A stretch of DNA of 64,000 bases from Branchiostoma floridae. Taxonomy: Eukaryota; Chordata; Leptocardii; Amphioxiformes; Branchiostomatidae. The notes beneath the pieces are model-generated. The model did no database searches and was not told where the DNA came from. It saw only the letters and a program-made list of their open reading frames with translations. The position numbers were made by a program, and so were the translations under genes. Where the stretch lies: contig NC_049988.1 in assembly GCF_000003815.2 (NCBI RefSeq), positions 14,252,400 to 14,316,399 of the forward strand. The letters are read 5' to 3'. This document shows, piece after piece, positions 14,001 through 24,272 of this stretch (position 1 is the stretch's first letter; the number at the start of each line of letters is the position of its first letter).

Positions 14001-17000
14001 TTTTTTAAACAGAATTCTAACAGTAATGTTGACAGTGCTGAATCACTGCGGTCACCGGTGTGACAGCGATCTCGCCCCCCCGTGATCTCGCCCCCCCGGG
14101 GGCGAAATCACTAGCGATCTCGCCCCCCCGGGGCGAAATCACTAGCGATCTCGCCCTCCCCGGCTAGTGATCTCGCCCCCCTACCTCGCCCCCCTTTAGC
14201 GATTTCGCCCCCCCCCCAAAAAACGGGTTTACATGACATTTTAGAAGTTGATTGGTATAAATCACAAAATGCAGTTTCAGAATGATATAAGTACACGAGT
14301 TTGATACATAACTCAATTCATAGTATCAATATTAACGTAATTACATGGTAATAAGATAGTTGAACTTGTTTCAGACAAGGAGGGTTGGGTCCCTTGTATT
14401 CCCATTATTGCATATACCTGAGTCTTGACAGAAGATGTATTTCATTGTATTCACCTGTCCTCAAGCAACCTATATATCTCCAATATGAAGTCTCTACCAT
14501 GAAGTGACCACAAAAGAACTATGTAATGTCTTTGTTAATTATGCAAATATTAGGTATTAATTAGAATAACGCACATTTTGGTATATGCACCTGGCCAAGG
14601 GATATCTTCACCTCCAACATGACTGTTTTTTCTAGTATTTAGGAACTGATGCATTTACCCGTGTTTCTTAAGACTGGTACTTTACCAGTGTTTGTGTAGC
14701 ATTTATCAACAGCTATATCAACTTGCGCGTAGATAGTGTTTATAATGAGAAACTATTATTCACGTGTGTTTTTGTTAGTGCTTTGGAAATGTTTCCAGCA
14801 CAAGAAAGAAAACATTGTGACAAATTGAAAACATATAGCTGACGTATTCCGTACCATAGACGGTGTTGATTTATACGTTCGCAGTAGCACTGTTTTTATA
14901 CCACCTCAACTGCAAAATTTGTCTTTTTCATTTCAATGTCATGTTTGCACCGAACAATATAGTATGGACTTTCGAGGTATGACATCTTACGGTACGGTAA
15001 TAAGGTGCCATATAGGTACCAGGTAACACACCATATACGTTACTCCCCAGGTGCAGTGTAGTACCAGGTAGCGCACCTGTAATATGTAGTAACCAGCTGC
15101 TCTTGGGGGGGGGGGGGGGGCGAAAACCCTAAAGGGGGGCGAAAACCCTAGGGATCTCGCCCCCCGGGGGGGCGAGATCCCCGGGGGGGCGAAATCCCTG
15201 TCACACCGGCCTTTGCGTATTGACGGCTCGGGTCGCTAACTATACGAACTCTTCCAAGCAGTCACACAACTGCCATGATACACATAAATAAAGCTCCCTA
15301 AAACACTATGAATATGGGTCTTCAAATGTTTCTTGAGTAGAAAAGCAACCAAAAGGAAGCGACATAAACATTGCCACCATTGTACTCCCAAGGGAGTGTG
15401 GCCGTTAAGGTGGCAGACTAGAGAACGCTCCAAAGATTTATTTGACTGTAACAAATGATTCGTGCTGTCTATGAAAATAAGACTTTATAGAGAGATGTAG
15501 ATGATATTTTCATATAATCAGAGTTTTGTTGATGTTGGCGGTGTCGTTTTTTCGTAATGTTTTTTTTTAGTCGGGCATTCACAATCAGTGCATTCAGCCC
15601 ATTGCCCGTAAAAACATCAGCTGGATTGTTCTAGGTACAGCCTTCCTCATGTGAGACAAGAAGTACATACAGTCACGATTTTACTATCAAAAGAAAGCTA
15701 AAATATCATACTATTAATTCTTTTCTGTGTACTTAAATTTACCACTTACTTCTGAAGAGAGCAAAATGTAAAAAAGCGTACCGAGTTAGGCACACTGTCC
15801 AGCGTAGCACAAAATTGGAAGGTTACATACACGAAATTGTCTCACAGTGTTTGCCGCTCGTAACACGCATCGCGAAAGGTTCATGAACCACATGAATGCA
15901 TTTCTTATTCAAGTTTGTTGTTCAAATCTATGTGTAAAAAATTCAGTCATCAAAATTTGACCACTCTCAGGCAACTAGCGATGGAGCGCCATGAGTTTGA
16001 GCACAAGAAAAAGCGTACCATGTTGGGGCACCTCCCGTTACGTAAGTTTGACAGTGGCGAGAATTATTGTTTTGTCATCAACATTTCTCTTCAGAATTAA
16101 TTGAACTGTAAATCTAAACAATTGGCTTACCTGTGCAATACTTGTATGATTAAAGATCAGTGGGTACTGAAATCATGTGTAACTTGCTCTTAGTCCATAG
16201 ATCAGCATTTTCTCTATAACGTTAGTGGCCACCTGTCTATAGCGGCCACATTTCCCTCACTGGACTGAAAAAAAGTGCTGTATTTTCTCCCGAGCAAATG
16301 TAGGTGTTTCTTGTGTTGTTTGACGTACAATTTAGATATTCAAATTGTAAGTAACTTTAAACTGCCAGAGTTTCAACCCAATAAAATGCTCTCAGTGCCA
16401 GGGTATGACCACTGGCCTCCGAAAAGAAACCTTCGAACAAGGTCGACCCTCCTATCTTCCGGGTCACTGTGGCACGCTACGCGCACGAAATTGTTACACT
16501 AAGACAAGATTAGGCCCGATGGCTGATTGCATGCAAAGTAAACAGTTTAACAGTGGTATACAGAATCATTTACTCAACAAAGAAGGAAAGTGAAATATCA
16601 CACAACACATCAAGTTAAGTTGTTGGTCCTGGGGTTTTTCAGGAAAAAAATTGAACCAACATGGGGGTAAAATTCTTTTAAAAGTTCGAGACGTCTCCAT
16701 TACGGTAATAGCTCATACAAAACAAGAAGAAGATTTAAGTTGTCAGCTTGAATGAAAGCAAACACTACTACTGCACAGTCCCTGCACCTGCTTGATAATT
16801 AGTAAAACTTATGCCCTACTTAAATTTAAAAAAAAAACTTTCCCTGCAATAATAAATGTACCCACATCAAAAGGAGCTTATAACGGTATTTAGACCTAGT
16901 AACCGTACTGGAAATTGTTGAATGGCTTAATGTATACGTTATTTCGTGATGAAAATTTTCTGAATGGAAGGTGTGGTGATTTTTTTTCACTTTCGAAAAA

Positions 17001-20000
17001 AATTAGGTATTGGAATCGCCAGCTCCTATTAAATAGGAGCTGGCGATTCCAATACCTAATTGGTTATGCATAGGAGCTCCTGTGGAAAGTATATTCTTTT
17101 ATATGGACCCGGGGTACATTCATAATTGGGCAAGCTCCGTTTTTGACTTGAAATCAATTCACAATATTATAATGATATTAGTTCATTTTTTGAGAGAAGT
17201 TACAGTAGCTGTTAAAATGTTCCATTTTCCCGCAGGGGTGATTTGTTCAGTGTTGCATTGGAAGGCGTATGGCTGAAATATGCTGCTCTCAAGCAAATGT
17301 CGACCTTTCTAGTTCTTAATTAATTGACAATTGTGCAATTTCCAATAACCTGCTCATCTGGCTTGAAACGCAAATTTGTCGCACGTTACGGTGACAGCAA
17401 GGGAAAATTGGCCAAACAAGAAATCTTTTAAAAAAAGTTGTGACTTGCCGCGTGTTAGGGATATCGTCAGGAAAAAGTAGGTCAGCACTTCAAGCCCGGC
17501 AAGGCAAAATGCTGTGCCTTGGCAAAAACACAATACAATGACTATTTTTACTGTTTCAGAAAGAGCTAACCAAGAGGAGTAAAATGCTTTTTAGATGAAG
17601 CGAATAGCTTGAAGGGTTGCTGAGATATGGCTCCACAAAGTTGCCAAAACCTACCCTCAGATATGGCCGGCTGCGCGATAAACGATGAAAAAAAAAAAAA
17701 AAATACCTTTTTTGAGGGGTGATGAAAAGGTAAGTAAAGGCTGCAAAGCTTGTTTTATCTTATTTCCCCGTAATATGTACTACATAGAATCACTCCACAG
17801 AGTTCTGAACATTCATGGCATTTTATTATGCTTTTACACAGGGTCGATGTATGCAGCACCCACTGGTGTCCTTTCACACAATAATTGTCATCTTACCTTA
17901 TTCTTTAAGAAATAAGTAAATTTGGGTTTAAAAGTTCACATTTTGGGTTACAGTCAATGGTGTTTTTTGCACCAGTTGAGTCGCATTGTAGAAGATTAAA
18001 TATCATACTTCATATACTTTTGCAATGTACACAACATTATGGTATCTTATATTACCAACAATGTCACATCTATAGAATATCAGCAATATTAATTGCCTTA
18101 TAACAAGGTCAACTTGGTCAAGGTGAAAGGTAAGTGTGTGAATATGTCGCATTATTTTCATGTTGAGCCATGATGTTACACTGTATCAACACTACAACTT
18201 TACACTTAGATACATTTGTAATAAAATATAGAAGACAGATGTTTGTACTAATAAGAGATAAAATATCAATAGGTAGACATTGTGTAAACACTAAATTTAT
18301 TAGGACAAGTTCAACATTTTTCAAGGTCAAAGGCTCAGTCTTCAGGATACATACAATCGACACAGATTTCTTTGATGTACTTGCAGGTATTACATGAACT
18401 TCTCCTTATTTAATCAATACTATAAATAGTATAATGCAATGTAAACTACTTTTTACAAAAACAACAGGCTTACTTATCATTTTCTGTGGTTACTGGTAGC
18501 AACAGTATTCTTTAACAAACTTAATGCTAATAGCACTGGCTGCACAACTTGTCAACATTATGTTTGACCTCTACCATTCAATATCTCCGCTCCGCTCTCC
18601 AGTCTTATATCAGCTATACATCTGGTACTTGGCGCAATCTACACTCCACCTGAAAAACAAAATTATTTGAGTTTCATGATTAACATGTCTACCATCATGG
18701 TGATAATGTTCTTCCATCTGAGGGGATGACGACCTACTCCAGTACCACGTCTGATGTTCATCTACATCATCATCTTTCTTATGACTTATGACTTCTTTCT
18801 TTCTTGTGACGAAAGATTCAGAATGATCCAATAATGAAATGAAGAATTCAATAAAGAAAGAAAGGCAAGTTGGGGTAAGGAATAGATTAACTTATTATCA
18901 TTGATTAAGTAGATAAATACCTGCAACAAGATGGAAGGAGGTAAGTGTCACTGTTTCTGAGCCATCTTCTGCGACTGAACCTCAGTACCAACTGCGACAA
19001 CCTCGCCCGGTCGGTAGGAACCTGGCTGATAGTAGAGACAAGAGTATAATATTGTAGGTAAGTACATATTTATGATTTTTGCTACACCAGAAAAACCCTT
19101 GGCACAATCTGACAAAGAATACACAATCTGGTTGCACAAATTTTTCACGTTAACAAAAATGCCATTAGTGTTTTGAAAAATTTGGGCATAGGTTACCCGG
19201 CTGACCCATATCAGGGGGCACGGTGCCTCAAGTTCAACAAGTGAAAAAAATACAAAATGGTATTTTAGTCTTGGAACGAGGCAAGGGATGATTCACACCA
19301 ACAGTAACGATGACATTGAAAATACAATTGAGATTTTCTTAAAAATTGGGCATAGGTACCTCAAGTTACCATGGTGCCTCAAGTTCAACAAGTGAAAAGA
19401 AATACTAGTAGTACACAACAGGCCAATCAATGATCCATATGTAAAATATGCTAAAGAAAGCAATAAACTAATAAGAAAAATTACTAAGAAACATTTTACA
19501 TACATGTAAGTTTCATGACTAAAACATGGATAAAGAAACACTGCATAGAAATTATATTGCTGGGATTGACTTGAGAAAAAATTGTTCAAAGGCACATTTT
19601 CTTCAACATGCCCCCCTCCCCCAAACACTACAAATTGTATACATGTATCAAGTATTTTACCTTGAAATTCTTCATCCATAGCGTCAAAAAAGGTTCTATT
19701 TGTGCCGCTTCAGTCACATATCCTCCGTTTCTGAGGGGCACGCGGCCCAAAATTTGGCGCGTTTGGATCGCGCGGCGCCGCCGCCCGGCCAAATCGGGGC
19801 GATCGTCGGGGAAAACAGCTCGGCGCTTCGCCTTCGTGAATGCTAGAAACTTGCCGATGACATCAAAACAGCCGGAAGTGTGGAACCACGATCCGAAGCC
19901 CCGGCCTCCCCGCTTACGGCGCGCCATTTTCACCGGCAAATTTCTGGCGTTTTAAACAATTTTCAAGCAAAAGAAACACATCACAAGAAAGAGAAACTTA

Positions 20001-23000
20001 TATCCTTTATTTTGATGGGTAAATTTGCCTCTAGAACCGGATAGTTTTTGTACCGCGGGTGTGGGAAGATGGTAGTAAATTTACGGATTGCCGTACGGCA
20101 GAGGGTTTTCGTGGTAGCGTTGAAATACCTAGTCAAACGTTCTTGAGACGTTTCGATGACGTCATTGCCTACTTATATATTCACATGCAATGCATTGGTC
20201 TAATTAGGCATTTATTTCATCTTTATGAATAGGTAATGCAAATTATTATGCGAGATAATTCACTTGATTATATATTTACTTCAATGGATTTGAAATATCA
20301 CCATACGAACGCTTCATTCATTCGATGTAACCAGATGTTAAGAGGCTTTCAGTACCGACCACAACTGTTATCAAATGCGTAAAAGGGAGGTATAAAGATT
20401 GACGGGGATGTACTGTTGGTCGCCTAAGCCGTAAGTTTGTCCTCGAGAAAGAGAACTGGGAAGGGCCTTTGGAAGGGCCTTTGGAAGGGCTGGGTTAACA
20501 TTGCTTGAACCATTGAACCAACCAAGAAAATAGTGGCCACAAGGCCATGCCGCTGGCGCGGCAAGGCAAAAAGCACAGAGGTGCCACAGGAAACAATCAC
20601 CAACGTAACACCAACGTACCACAGTCCGGTGACCCGTTTAATCTAAATTCAGTTCTACAAATGTACTACAAAATCACCTTTCTTCTGCCAATCACTAGAG
20701 TGTATTTCTGGAGATAGTAAATAGAGTGGTCAGGAGTGTACTAAGCTAACCAACCAATATCATGATAAATTTGACTATCCCTAGATGAAGGAAAATGACA
20801 CACTGTGGTCACTAATAGGGAAAAATGGACTAGAATAGGCCGCAAAATAACCCACGACCGAAACCTGTAATTTCGTGCCTTACTGTTGTGTTCGGTTGTG
20901 TAAATAAAATGCATGTATTTTGGGCAGGAAATAGGATCGTTGGCCTGCTCGTGTACACATATTTGATACTAGTAGTACAGCCTTGCACCCTTCAGGTTAA
21001 AAAAAAAACAACTTTTTATTGATTTTTCAAACACAAGGATTTCAGATTTTGTTTGCTCCGCCCTTGGGCTGCCAAGAAAGTCCTCGGGAGGGATTTTTCC
21101 ATTTACATGGAAACTCGTTCCGCCCATCTATTAGCTAAGTACTAGTATTGCCAACTTTGAACCTTCGAAGTGCTGCCTCATATGATCAAATATTGGTTTT
21201 TGCAGTTTTGGCCCCCCCTAATGTGATAAACTGATATCCCTTATCAAGGCTCGGGTGCAGTGTTGACTTTTCCCATCAGGTTCAAAGAAGTTGCCGGCAA
21301 ACACCTCTTACTTTGACCAACACTAAACGAAGTCCAAAGTTGACACTGGGTATTTGGGCTTCCAGCCATGATCTACAAAGTCATCTAAATTTTACATGGT
21401 GAACTAATTCATCTGTCTGAGTCTGGTTAACTTCTTCTGTATTCTGTCAGCTGTTATGATTCGTTGAGTGTATATATAATGACAATGTATGGTTACTACA
21501 CAAAACAATAAAAAAACATCGAATGTGTGCCTATGGCGTCATTGAGTTATATACTATGATTTATAACGCTAGATGAAAATTTAAAAAAAAGTCTCTTTTG
21601 GGCGCGCGCCGCGCTCCGTCCTCGGGATTTAATCAGTATAGTGTACGAGGGGCGTTCAAGAAGTAATCCACCTGACCCATTTCCCAAAGGAGGAGATTAA
21701 TGAAACTTGGTGCAGTTATTAGTCTTTCTCTTCATAGGAATCACCCAGAGTTATGCATTTCTCCCATCGTTTGATGCAGCTCTGGACACCGTTTTTGTAG
21801 GACGCCCCAGGTTGGTCCTGCAGAGATGCCTCATCAATGGCAGAAGAGGGACGACCAGGTCTGGGAGCTGTTTCCACAGACTTCCGGCCATGTTTGAATT
21901 CACAATGCCAGCGTTTTACAAGGTCATATGATGGGGAATCATCACCATAAGTTTCTTTTATTTCATCAAAAGTCTCATTTGGTATGCGTCCTTTCAAATA
22001 CAAAAACCGGATCACTGCGCGACACTCAACTGGCTCCATTTCACACCTGGTCCATTTTACACCTGACTCAGTTCAAACACCTTTAAATCAAAAACCAAAA
22101 TTAGTTCAGAGCTGTTTTTTGCAACATAACCCATAGAGATATGAATCATTACATATGCAAAATTTCATCTAGATCAGACAACTGGAAGTGGGTCAGGTGG
22201 ATTACTTCTTGAACGCCCCTCGTAGACTCGGGAAGAACTACTTGAAAACCACAGGGTTCCTTTTCATTCAAAGACAATGTGAGCGTTTTCTAGGATTACA
22301 GCTCCACTGTTGATACAAATCAGTCCACCCTTTAAAAACAATTGACATTAAAAACGGACCTCCGTGCGTGCGCGCGTGTTTGTGGTGTGGTGGGGGTTGG
22401 GGGGTTCGTCCGAACCCCCAAATCCCCCCTGGCTACGGACATGGTATAAGAAAACAGCCATTGTGTTCAATTGTAATAGAAGAAGAAGAACTTTACTGCG
22501 CAACGATCGCACACGGTACAATGTATGGCGAAAGAAAGAAGAAATAAACTTATCATCCTAATTACTAAAGCAAGTATTAAACATAGTACTTATGCAGATT
22601 ATGAATTAATACAGACTCTTGGAATCGTCGACCGAGTTCAGTCCAACCGGCACACCATGTACAGATTTTCTTTGCAGTTCGAATTGCTCCGCTGTCCTTA
22701 AGCCCCCTTTACAAATCAAGAATTTAGCTCGGCAAAGTTGTTGGCGAGCTCCAAATGTGCATTTTTGGCGATTATGCGGGCCTCGAGCGATTTTTAGCAG
22801 CTCGGCCGGCGTTTGCGGGGCACTTGAAGCCGCGCTTAATTTCAGCGAGGCCTCGGCGGCGAGTCTTGAGCTCGGAGAGCTCGTCAATGCGTTGCCAGAT
22901 AGCTCGACCGTAGCTTGTCCGAGCAATGGCCAAGACTTGACCTATACTCGGGCGGCAACCCGATGGTTTTTGACTATCTTTTTTTGGTCAGAGTTTGCCC

Positions 23001-24272
23001 GAACTCTTTGACCTCGCGCAAGGCTCGTTTGGGCTTCATGCAATAACCGGACGATATTCCACCCGACTTTTAACAAGTTTGGCGTGCTTTGGGCGAACGC
23101 TGTGCTTGTGTCGATTGGAGCTTGGGAGGGCTGCGGCAGAATTTTAACTGTCATTTAATCAATTTGACACCCGTGTTGAACACATGCCTTTGTTTGGGGC
23201 TTTCATATCTAGTAGACAGTTTGGTCCGTAATATAATAAAGACCACAGTATGAACTTTTCTAAAAATGCTGTCTACCTTTTATAATGTAAGGCAATTGGA
23301 CACAAAGACAGCACTTCCTATTCATTGTTTTGCTATAGGTTTGGATGTGTGAGATCATATATTCTTCATGTCTGAAGGCTCGAACGGCCTTTGCCGGCCT
23401 TCGCCCGAGGTTTGCCCGAGGTTCGCCCGATTTCCGCTTTGTCAGAATTATTGTATTATGGTGAATCTGACGGGTCTGTTCACTTTGTGGCTTTGTGGTA
23501 GTTTTTGGATAGGTGTATCACAACATTCCTGTTAATATTGTTGTTTTAAGTGTGCCCGTGCGCAGTGAGAATTTCCAGAATGCACCACGAATACCCAGGA
23601 ATATACAAAGAATAGTCATTCTGACGGCATTCCGGCTCATTCCGCTTCTCGTTAGGCGCGATTCGATCGGAAGACTAGTTTACGAGCTCTAAATGACATT
23701 TTCGTAAGTAAGACGTCCGGTGTTCTCACGATCATCTTGCGATTTTTAGGGATCGCCGGCAATACGACGTCTTACGACGGTCGTGGTGCAGCGAAACATG
23801 TTCTTTATACCCCCCTCACATTATATACGATCTTCGGACGTACTTCGCGATCGCAGGAAGGTCGGCTGATTTTAAGATCTGAAGATGGTTTTGCGTATCT
23901 TTTGCCCAAAAACTGTCCCCATCACATATAAGCGAGCCTCGTGCGATCAACGGTGAATAAATCTATGATAATGAACCTCCCATGGCCTCTTGCACTAAGT
24001 TTCCATATAGATGTAGTCCTTACATATTATGTTGAGCAATTTCTTAAAATTCCAATTCTGATACTCACATCACCAGGTTTTCTGAGTTTCCTTCCAGTAT
24101 CCTCGAGCAGTTTCCTTCTGAGTCTTAGTTTTGCCCCATTTACGTCAGTTAGTTTATCTTTGGAAACTCCATATCGCTCGAGCATGGCTATGGCGTCCAT
24201 GATTTCTTCTAGATCGTCTATATCTTGTTCTGTCAGAGGCTTTGGTGTCATCAGAGGTTTTGATAACGCCAT
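1680..24272 (-). CDS. Dynamin-like GTPase fused to a protein kinase (left paralogue, active-type kinase)
   Basis: Assembled coding exons, 5' to 3' on the minus strand: 24272-24069, 7901-7694, 7240-6939, 6505-6365, 5726-5520, 5395-5292, 5200-4001, 3409-3290, 2960-2792, 2078-1680. All junction phases agree and the sum is 3054 nt, about 1017 aa. Order of domains: N-terminal domain (1-137); GTPase with G1 GETSSGKST near 138, G3 DSPGVGES near 242 and G4 NKWD near 314; helical stalk (about 355-735) with a hydrophobic segment near 573-604; kinase with Gly-rich loop GSGGFGQV near 743, Lys 767, HRDLKLEN with Asp 878, DMG for DFG with Asp 896, and APE near 919. Known: GTPases with this P-loop form hydrolyse GTP to remodel membranes, and the kinase keeps the residues for phosphotransfer. 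Inferred: a membrane-associated signalling protein related to DSTYK. Intron 1 is 16 kb. The first-exon link rests on phase and on the matching exon of the paralogue. Confidence 0.85.
2792..2960 (-). CDS. Left paralogue exon 9: kinase catalytic loop
   Basis: Encodes helix E and YMHRDLKLENVL, with the catalytic Asp, Lys and Asn all present. The acceptor was placed at the polypyrimidine tract CTTGTTCTCCACATCCAG because it gives phase 2. A second AG near 3061, upstream of the longer open frame, gives the wrong phase. The donor is TTG|GTAGGA. Confidence 0.85.
3290..3409 (-). CDS. Left paralogue exon 8: kinase N-lobe strands and hinge
   Basis: Encodes RYLEDPHIVDYYGLAK and VLMEFCPYTLHDW, the strand 4/5 and hinge region. 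It enters in phase 2 from a TTTATCAG acceptor and leaves in phase 2 at TTG|GTAGGT. In the right paralogue this exon and the next are one exon, so the intron between them is specific to this copy within the pair. Confidence 0.85.
4001..5200 (-). CDS. Left paralogue exon 7: stalk, hydrophobic segment, kinase start
   Basis: A 1200-nt exon. It encodes charged helical sequence, then GFSAPLWVPVGLVIGVLVGL, a strong candidate membrane segment or hairpin, then more charged helix. It ends with the kinase Gly-rich loop IGSGGFGQVYKV and the ATP-binding Lys in AALKIEKE. Acceptor TTCATCTTAG; donor CTCAG|GTATGT. A helical region broken by a membrane segment after a GTPase recalls mitofusin and bacterial dynamin-like proteins. 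Confidence 0.9.
5292..5395 (-). CDS. Left paralogue exon 6: end of GTPase domain
   Basis: Encodes the segment from AQRAGYVTDDLDNLLDG to the end of the globular domain. Acceptor TTTCTAAG, donor TACAG|GTGTGT (phase 2). The right paralogue carries this segment in the same exon as NKWD. Confidence 0.85.
5520..5726 (-). CDS. Left paralogue exon 5: G4 motif (NKWD)
   Basis: Encodes KAAIFVCNKWDQVPDHEKAE, the guanine-specificity motif, and SQLFCLSARD, which sits where a G5 loop is expected. Acceptor TTGTCTAG; donor GAT|GTATGA, phase 0. Confidence 0.88.
6365..6505 (-). CDS. Left paralogue exon 4: G3 motif (DSPG)
   Basis: Encodes GGIFIVDSPGVGESDEMDEH followed by AFIYVINSANAGG. The 141-nt length matches the corresponding exon of the right paralogue exactly. 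The donor AGG|GTCGGT is weak but is the only site that keeps frame with exon 5 and matches the paralogue boundary. Confidence 0.88.
6939..7240 (-). CDS. Left paralogue exon 3: G1 and G2 motifs
   Basis: Encodes GETSSGKSTLINVLLGEEI (P-loop; its first Gly codon is split by the intron) and LSATSVICEI, where the switch-I Thr is expected. Ends at CTTGAG|GTAAAG, phase 0. Confidence 0.9.
7447..7503. repeat. CA-rich simple repeat
   Basis: ACACACAC-type microsatellite flanked by CACGCAGACAC-like units, in intron 2 of the left paralogue. Confidence 0.7.
7694..7901 (-). CDS. Left paralogue exon 2: helical lead-in to GTPase
   Basis: Encodes about 69 residues of charged helix ending in CPILVAG, the first strand of the GTPase. 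Acceptor TTCCCACTAG; donor GCAG|GTATGC, phase 1. The right paralogue has the same boundary and the same CPILVAG ending. Confidence 0.85.
8961..9538 (+). mobile_element. Mariner-like deletion derivative, copy 1
   Basis: Near-perfect terminal inverted repeats (GTGCAATAAGTAATGCCCCT at the left, its complement at the right) are flanked by TA dinucleotides at 8959-8960 and 9539-9540, the Tc1/mariner target site. The inside keeps the N-terminal helix-turn-helix of a mariner transposase (VIRFLYLKGRTPKKTFDE, then YDLVKRWHPEFKRGRKS) and then jumps to a short tail near LHQTMGEMHNSG. The catalytic DDE/D core is missing, so it is non-autonomous. Confidence 0.85.
9595..10425. repeat. Long inverted repeat, ~340-bp arms
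   Basis: Left arm about 9595-9935, right arm about 10085-10425, roughly 90% identical by eye, with a ~150-bp spacer. Shared landmarks include GGTGCGGAGGCGGCAAGGAG and CAAGGTTCCCTATCATTCCA. Either a foldback element or an inverted duplication; I see no coding motif. Confidence 0.85.
10441..10904 (+). pseudogene. Non-LTR retrotransposon ORF2 C-terminal fragment
   Basis: An open stretch encodes LLSATRFKRYLVKSVRPVAV, then RLRIGTCSLNHSLF and ACSCGCRCESIPHYLLHCPN, a Cys/His knuckle typical of the C-terminus of LINE reverse-transcriptase proteins. It ends at TAA. The polymerase domain is absent, so this is a truncated copy. Confidence 0.75.
11065..11340. mobile_element. TATAGCCAGG-type MITE, partial copy
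   Basis: Begins TATCATATAGCCAGGGGACG, then CCAATCAGAAGGCCCCAT and GACGCCGTAACAGCCGTGCA. Closely related to 36438-36700 and sharing its end with 12847-13162. The right end is not clear. Confidence 0.6.
11893..11936. repeat. (TCTAC)n simple repeat
   Basis: About eight copies of a CTCTA pentamer. Confidence 0.9.
11953..12075. repeat. Inverted copy of the 13004-13095 repeat
   Basis: Includes CCTTTGCTATAACCACCGAA and the CGAGTGAGCGAAGC motif. The reverse complement occurs at 13004-13095, so the ~1.2 kb between is bracketed by inverted repeats and may be a composite of the same MITE family. Confidence 0.65.
12847..13162. mobile_element. TATAGCCAGG-type MITE, complete copy
   Basis: Starts CATATAGCCAGGCG and ends CGCCTGGCTATATG, with imperfect terminal inverted repeats of about 35 bp that include the GACCAATCAGAAGGC block. 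About 316 bp, no coding capacity. Confidence 0.75.
14055..15209. mobile_element. C-rich foldback element, copy 1
   Basis: Ends are CCGGTGTGACAG and CTGTCACACCGG. Inside each end lie multiple short units of the type GCGATCTCGCCCCCC (left) or the G-rich complement (right), including a run of 15 G near 15105. The middle (about 14220-15095) is AT-rich and non-coding. The intact equivalent of copy 2 at 25053-27626. Confidence 0.85.
15210..16990. other. Intronic sequence, no feature recognised
   Basis: Mixed AT-rich sequence in intron 1 of the left paralogue. Short open frames show no domain or splice evidence. Confidence 0.5.
17001..17061. repeat. Perfect 61-nt palindrome
   Basis: Arms 17001-17030 and 17032-17061 are exact reverse complements around a single A. 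The left arm begins AATTAGGTATTGGAATCGCC. Confidence 0.97.
17062..19600. other. Intronic AT-rich sequence, weak exon-like patches
   Basis: Mostly non-coding. Two patches on the minus strand have plausible acceptors (CTACTATCAG before about 19030, TTGTTTTTCAG before about 18650) and could be downstream exons of the possible gene starting at 19927. Each gives only a short frame ending in a stop, and I cannot confirm them. Confidence 0.35.
19661..19927 (-). CDS. Possible first coding exon of an unrecognised gene
   Basis: A GC- and CpG-rich block (about 19680-19930) in AT-rich surroundings has an 89-codon minus-strand frame beginning MARRKRGGRGFGSWFHTSG and ending at AATTTCAAG|GTAAAA, a good donor. 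The N-terminus is very basic. CpG-richness plus a start and donor suggest a promoter-proximal exon of a gene nested in intron 1 of the left paralogue. I do not recognise the protein. A chance frame in a CpG island or GC-rich repeat is the alternative. Confidence 0.35.
19930..21640. other. Intronic sequence, no feature recognised
   Basis: AT-rich after the CpG-rich block. A short tandem GGAAGGGCCTTT occurs near 20460-20490. No coding signal. Confidence 0.45.
21646..22222 (-). mobile_element. Mariner-like deletion derivative, copy 2
   Basis: Terminal inverted repeats (CGAGGGGCGTTCAAGAAGTA and complement) are flanked by TA at 21644-21645 and 22223-22224. On the minus strand it encodes the transposase helix-turn-helix (AVIRFLYLKGRIPNETFDE, YDLVKRWHCEFKHGRKSVE) fused to a short C-terminal piece IKRWEKCITLGDSYEE. 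It has the same internal deletion as copy 1 (577 versus 578 bp), so a shortened lineage was mobilised. Confidence 0.88.
22225..24060. other. Intronic GC-mixed sequence, no gene assigned
   Basis: Contains GC-rich patches (22690-23010, 23380-23430 with repeated CGCCCGAGG-like units). A frame of 130 codons at 22619-23011 has biased composition and no recognisable motif. I see no clear element ends. Confidence 0.4.
24069..24272 (-). CDS. Left paralogue exon 1 with start codon
   Basis: Begins ATGGCGTTATCA and encodes 68 residues that include LTDVNGAKLRLRRKLLEDTG. It ends at GAT|GTGAGT in phase 0, which fits exon 2. It matches the right paralogue's first exon in size, phase and the AKLRLR core. 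It lies 16 kb upstream of exon 2, so the link needs transcript support. Confidence 0.72.

Larger units (their letters stand above)
7902..24068 (-). other. Intron 1 of left paralogue (16 kb, repeat-filled)
   Basis: Bounded by GTGAGT (minus strand) at 24068 and CACTAG before 7901. Holds two mariner derivatives, a long inverted repeat, a LINE tail, TATAGCCAGG-type MITEs, one C-rich foldback element, a perfect 61-nt palindrome and a CpG-rich possible exon of another gene. The rest is AT-rich with no recognisable coding. Confidence 0.7.

Noticed and set aside
22619-23011. 130-residue coding region
   Set aside because: No recognisable domain, splice site or neighbour supports it; the frame sits in GC-rich sequence where stops are rare.
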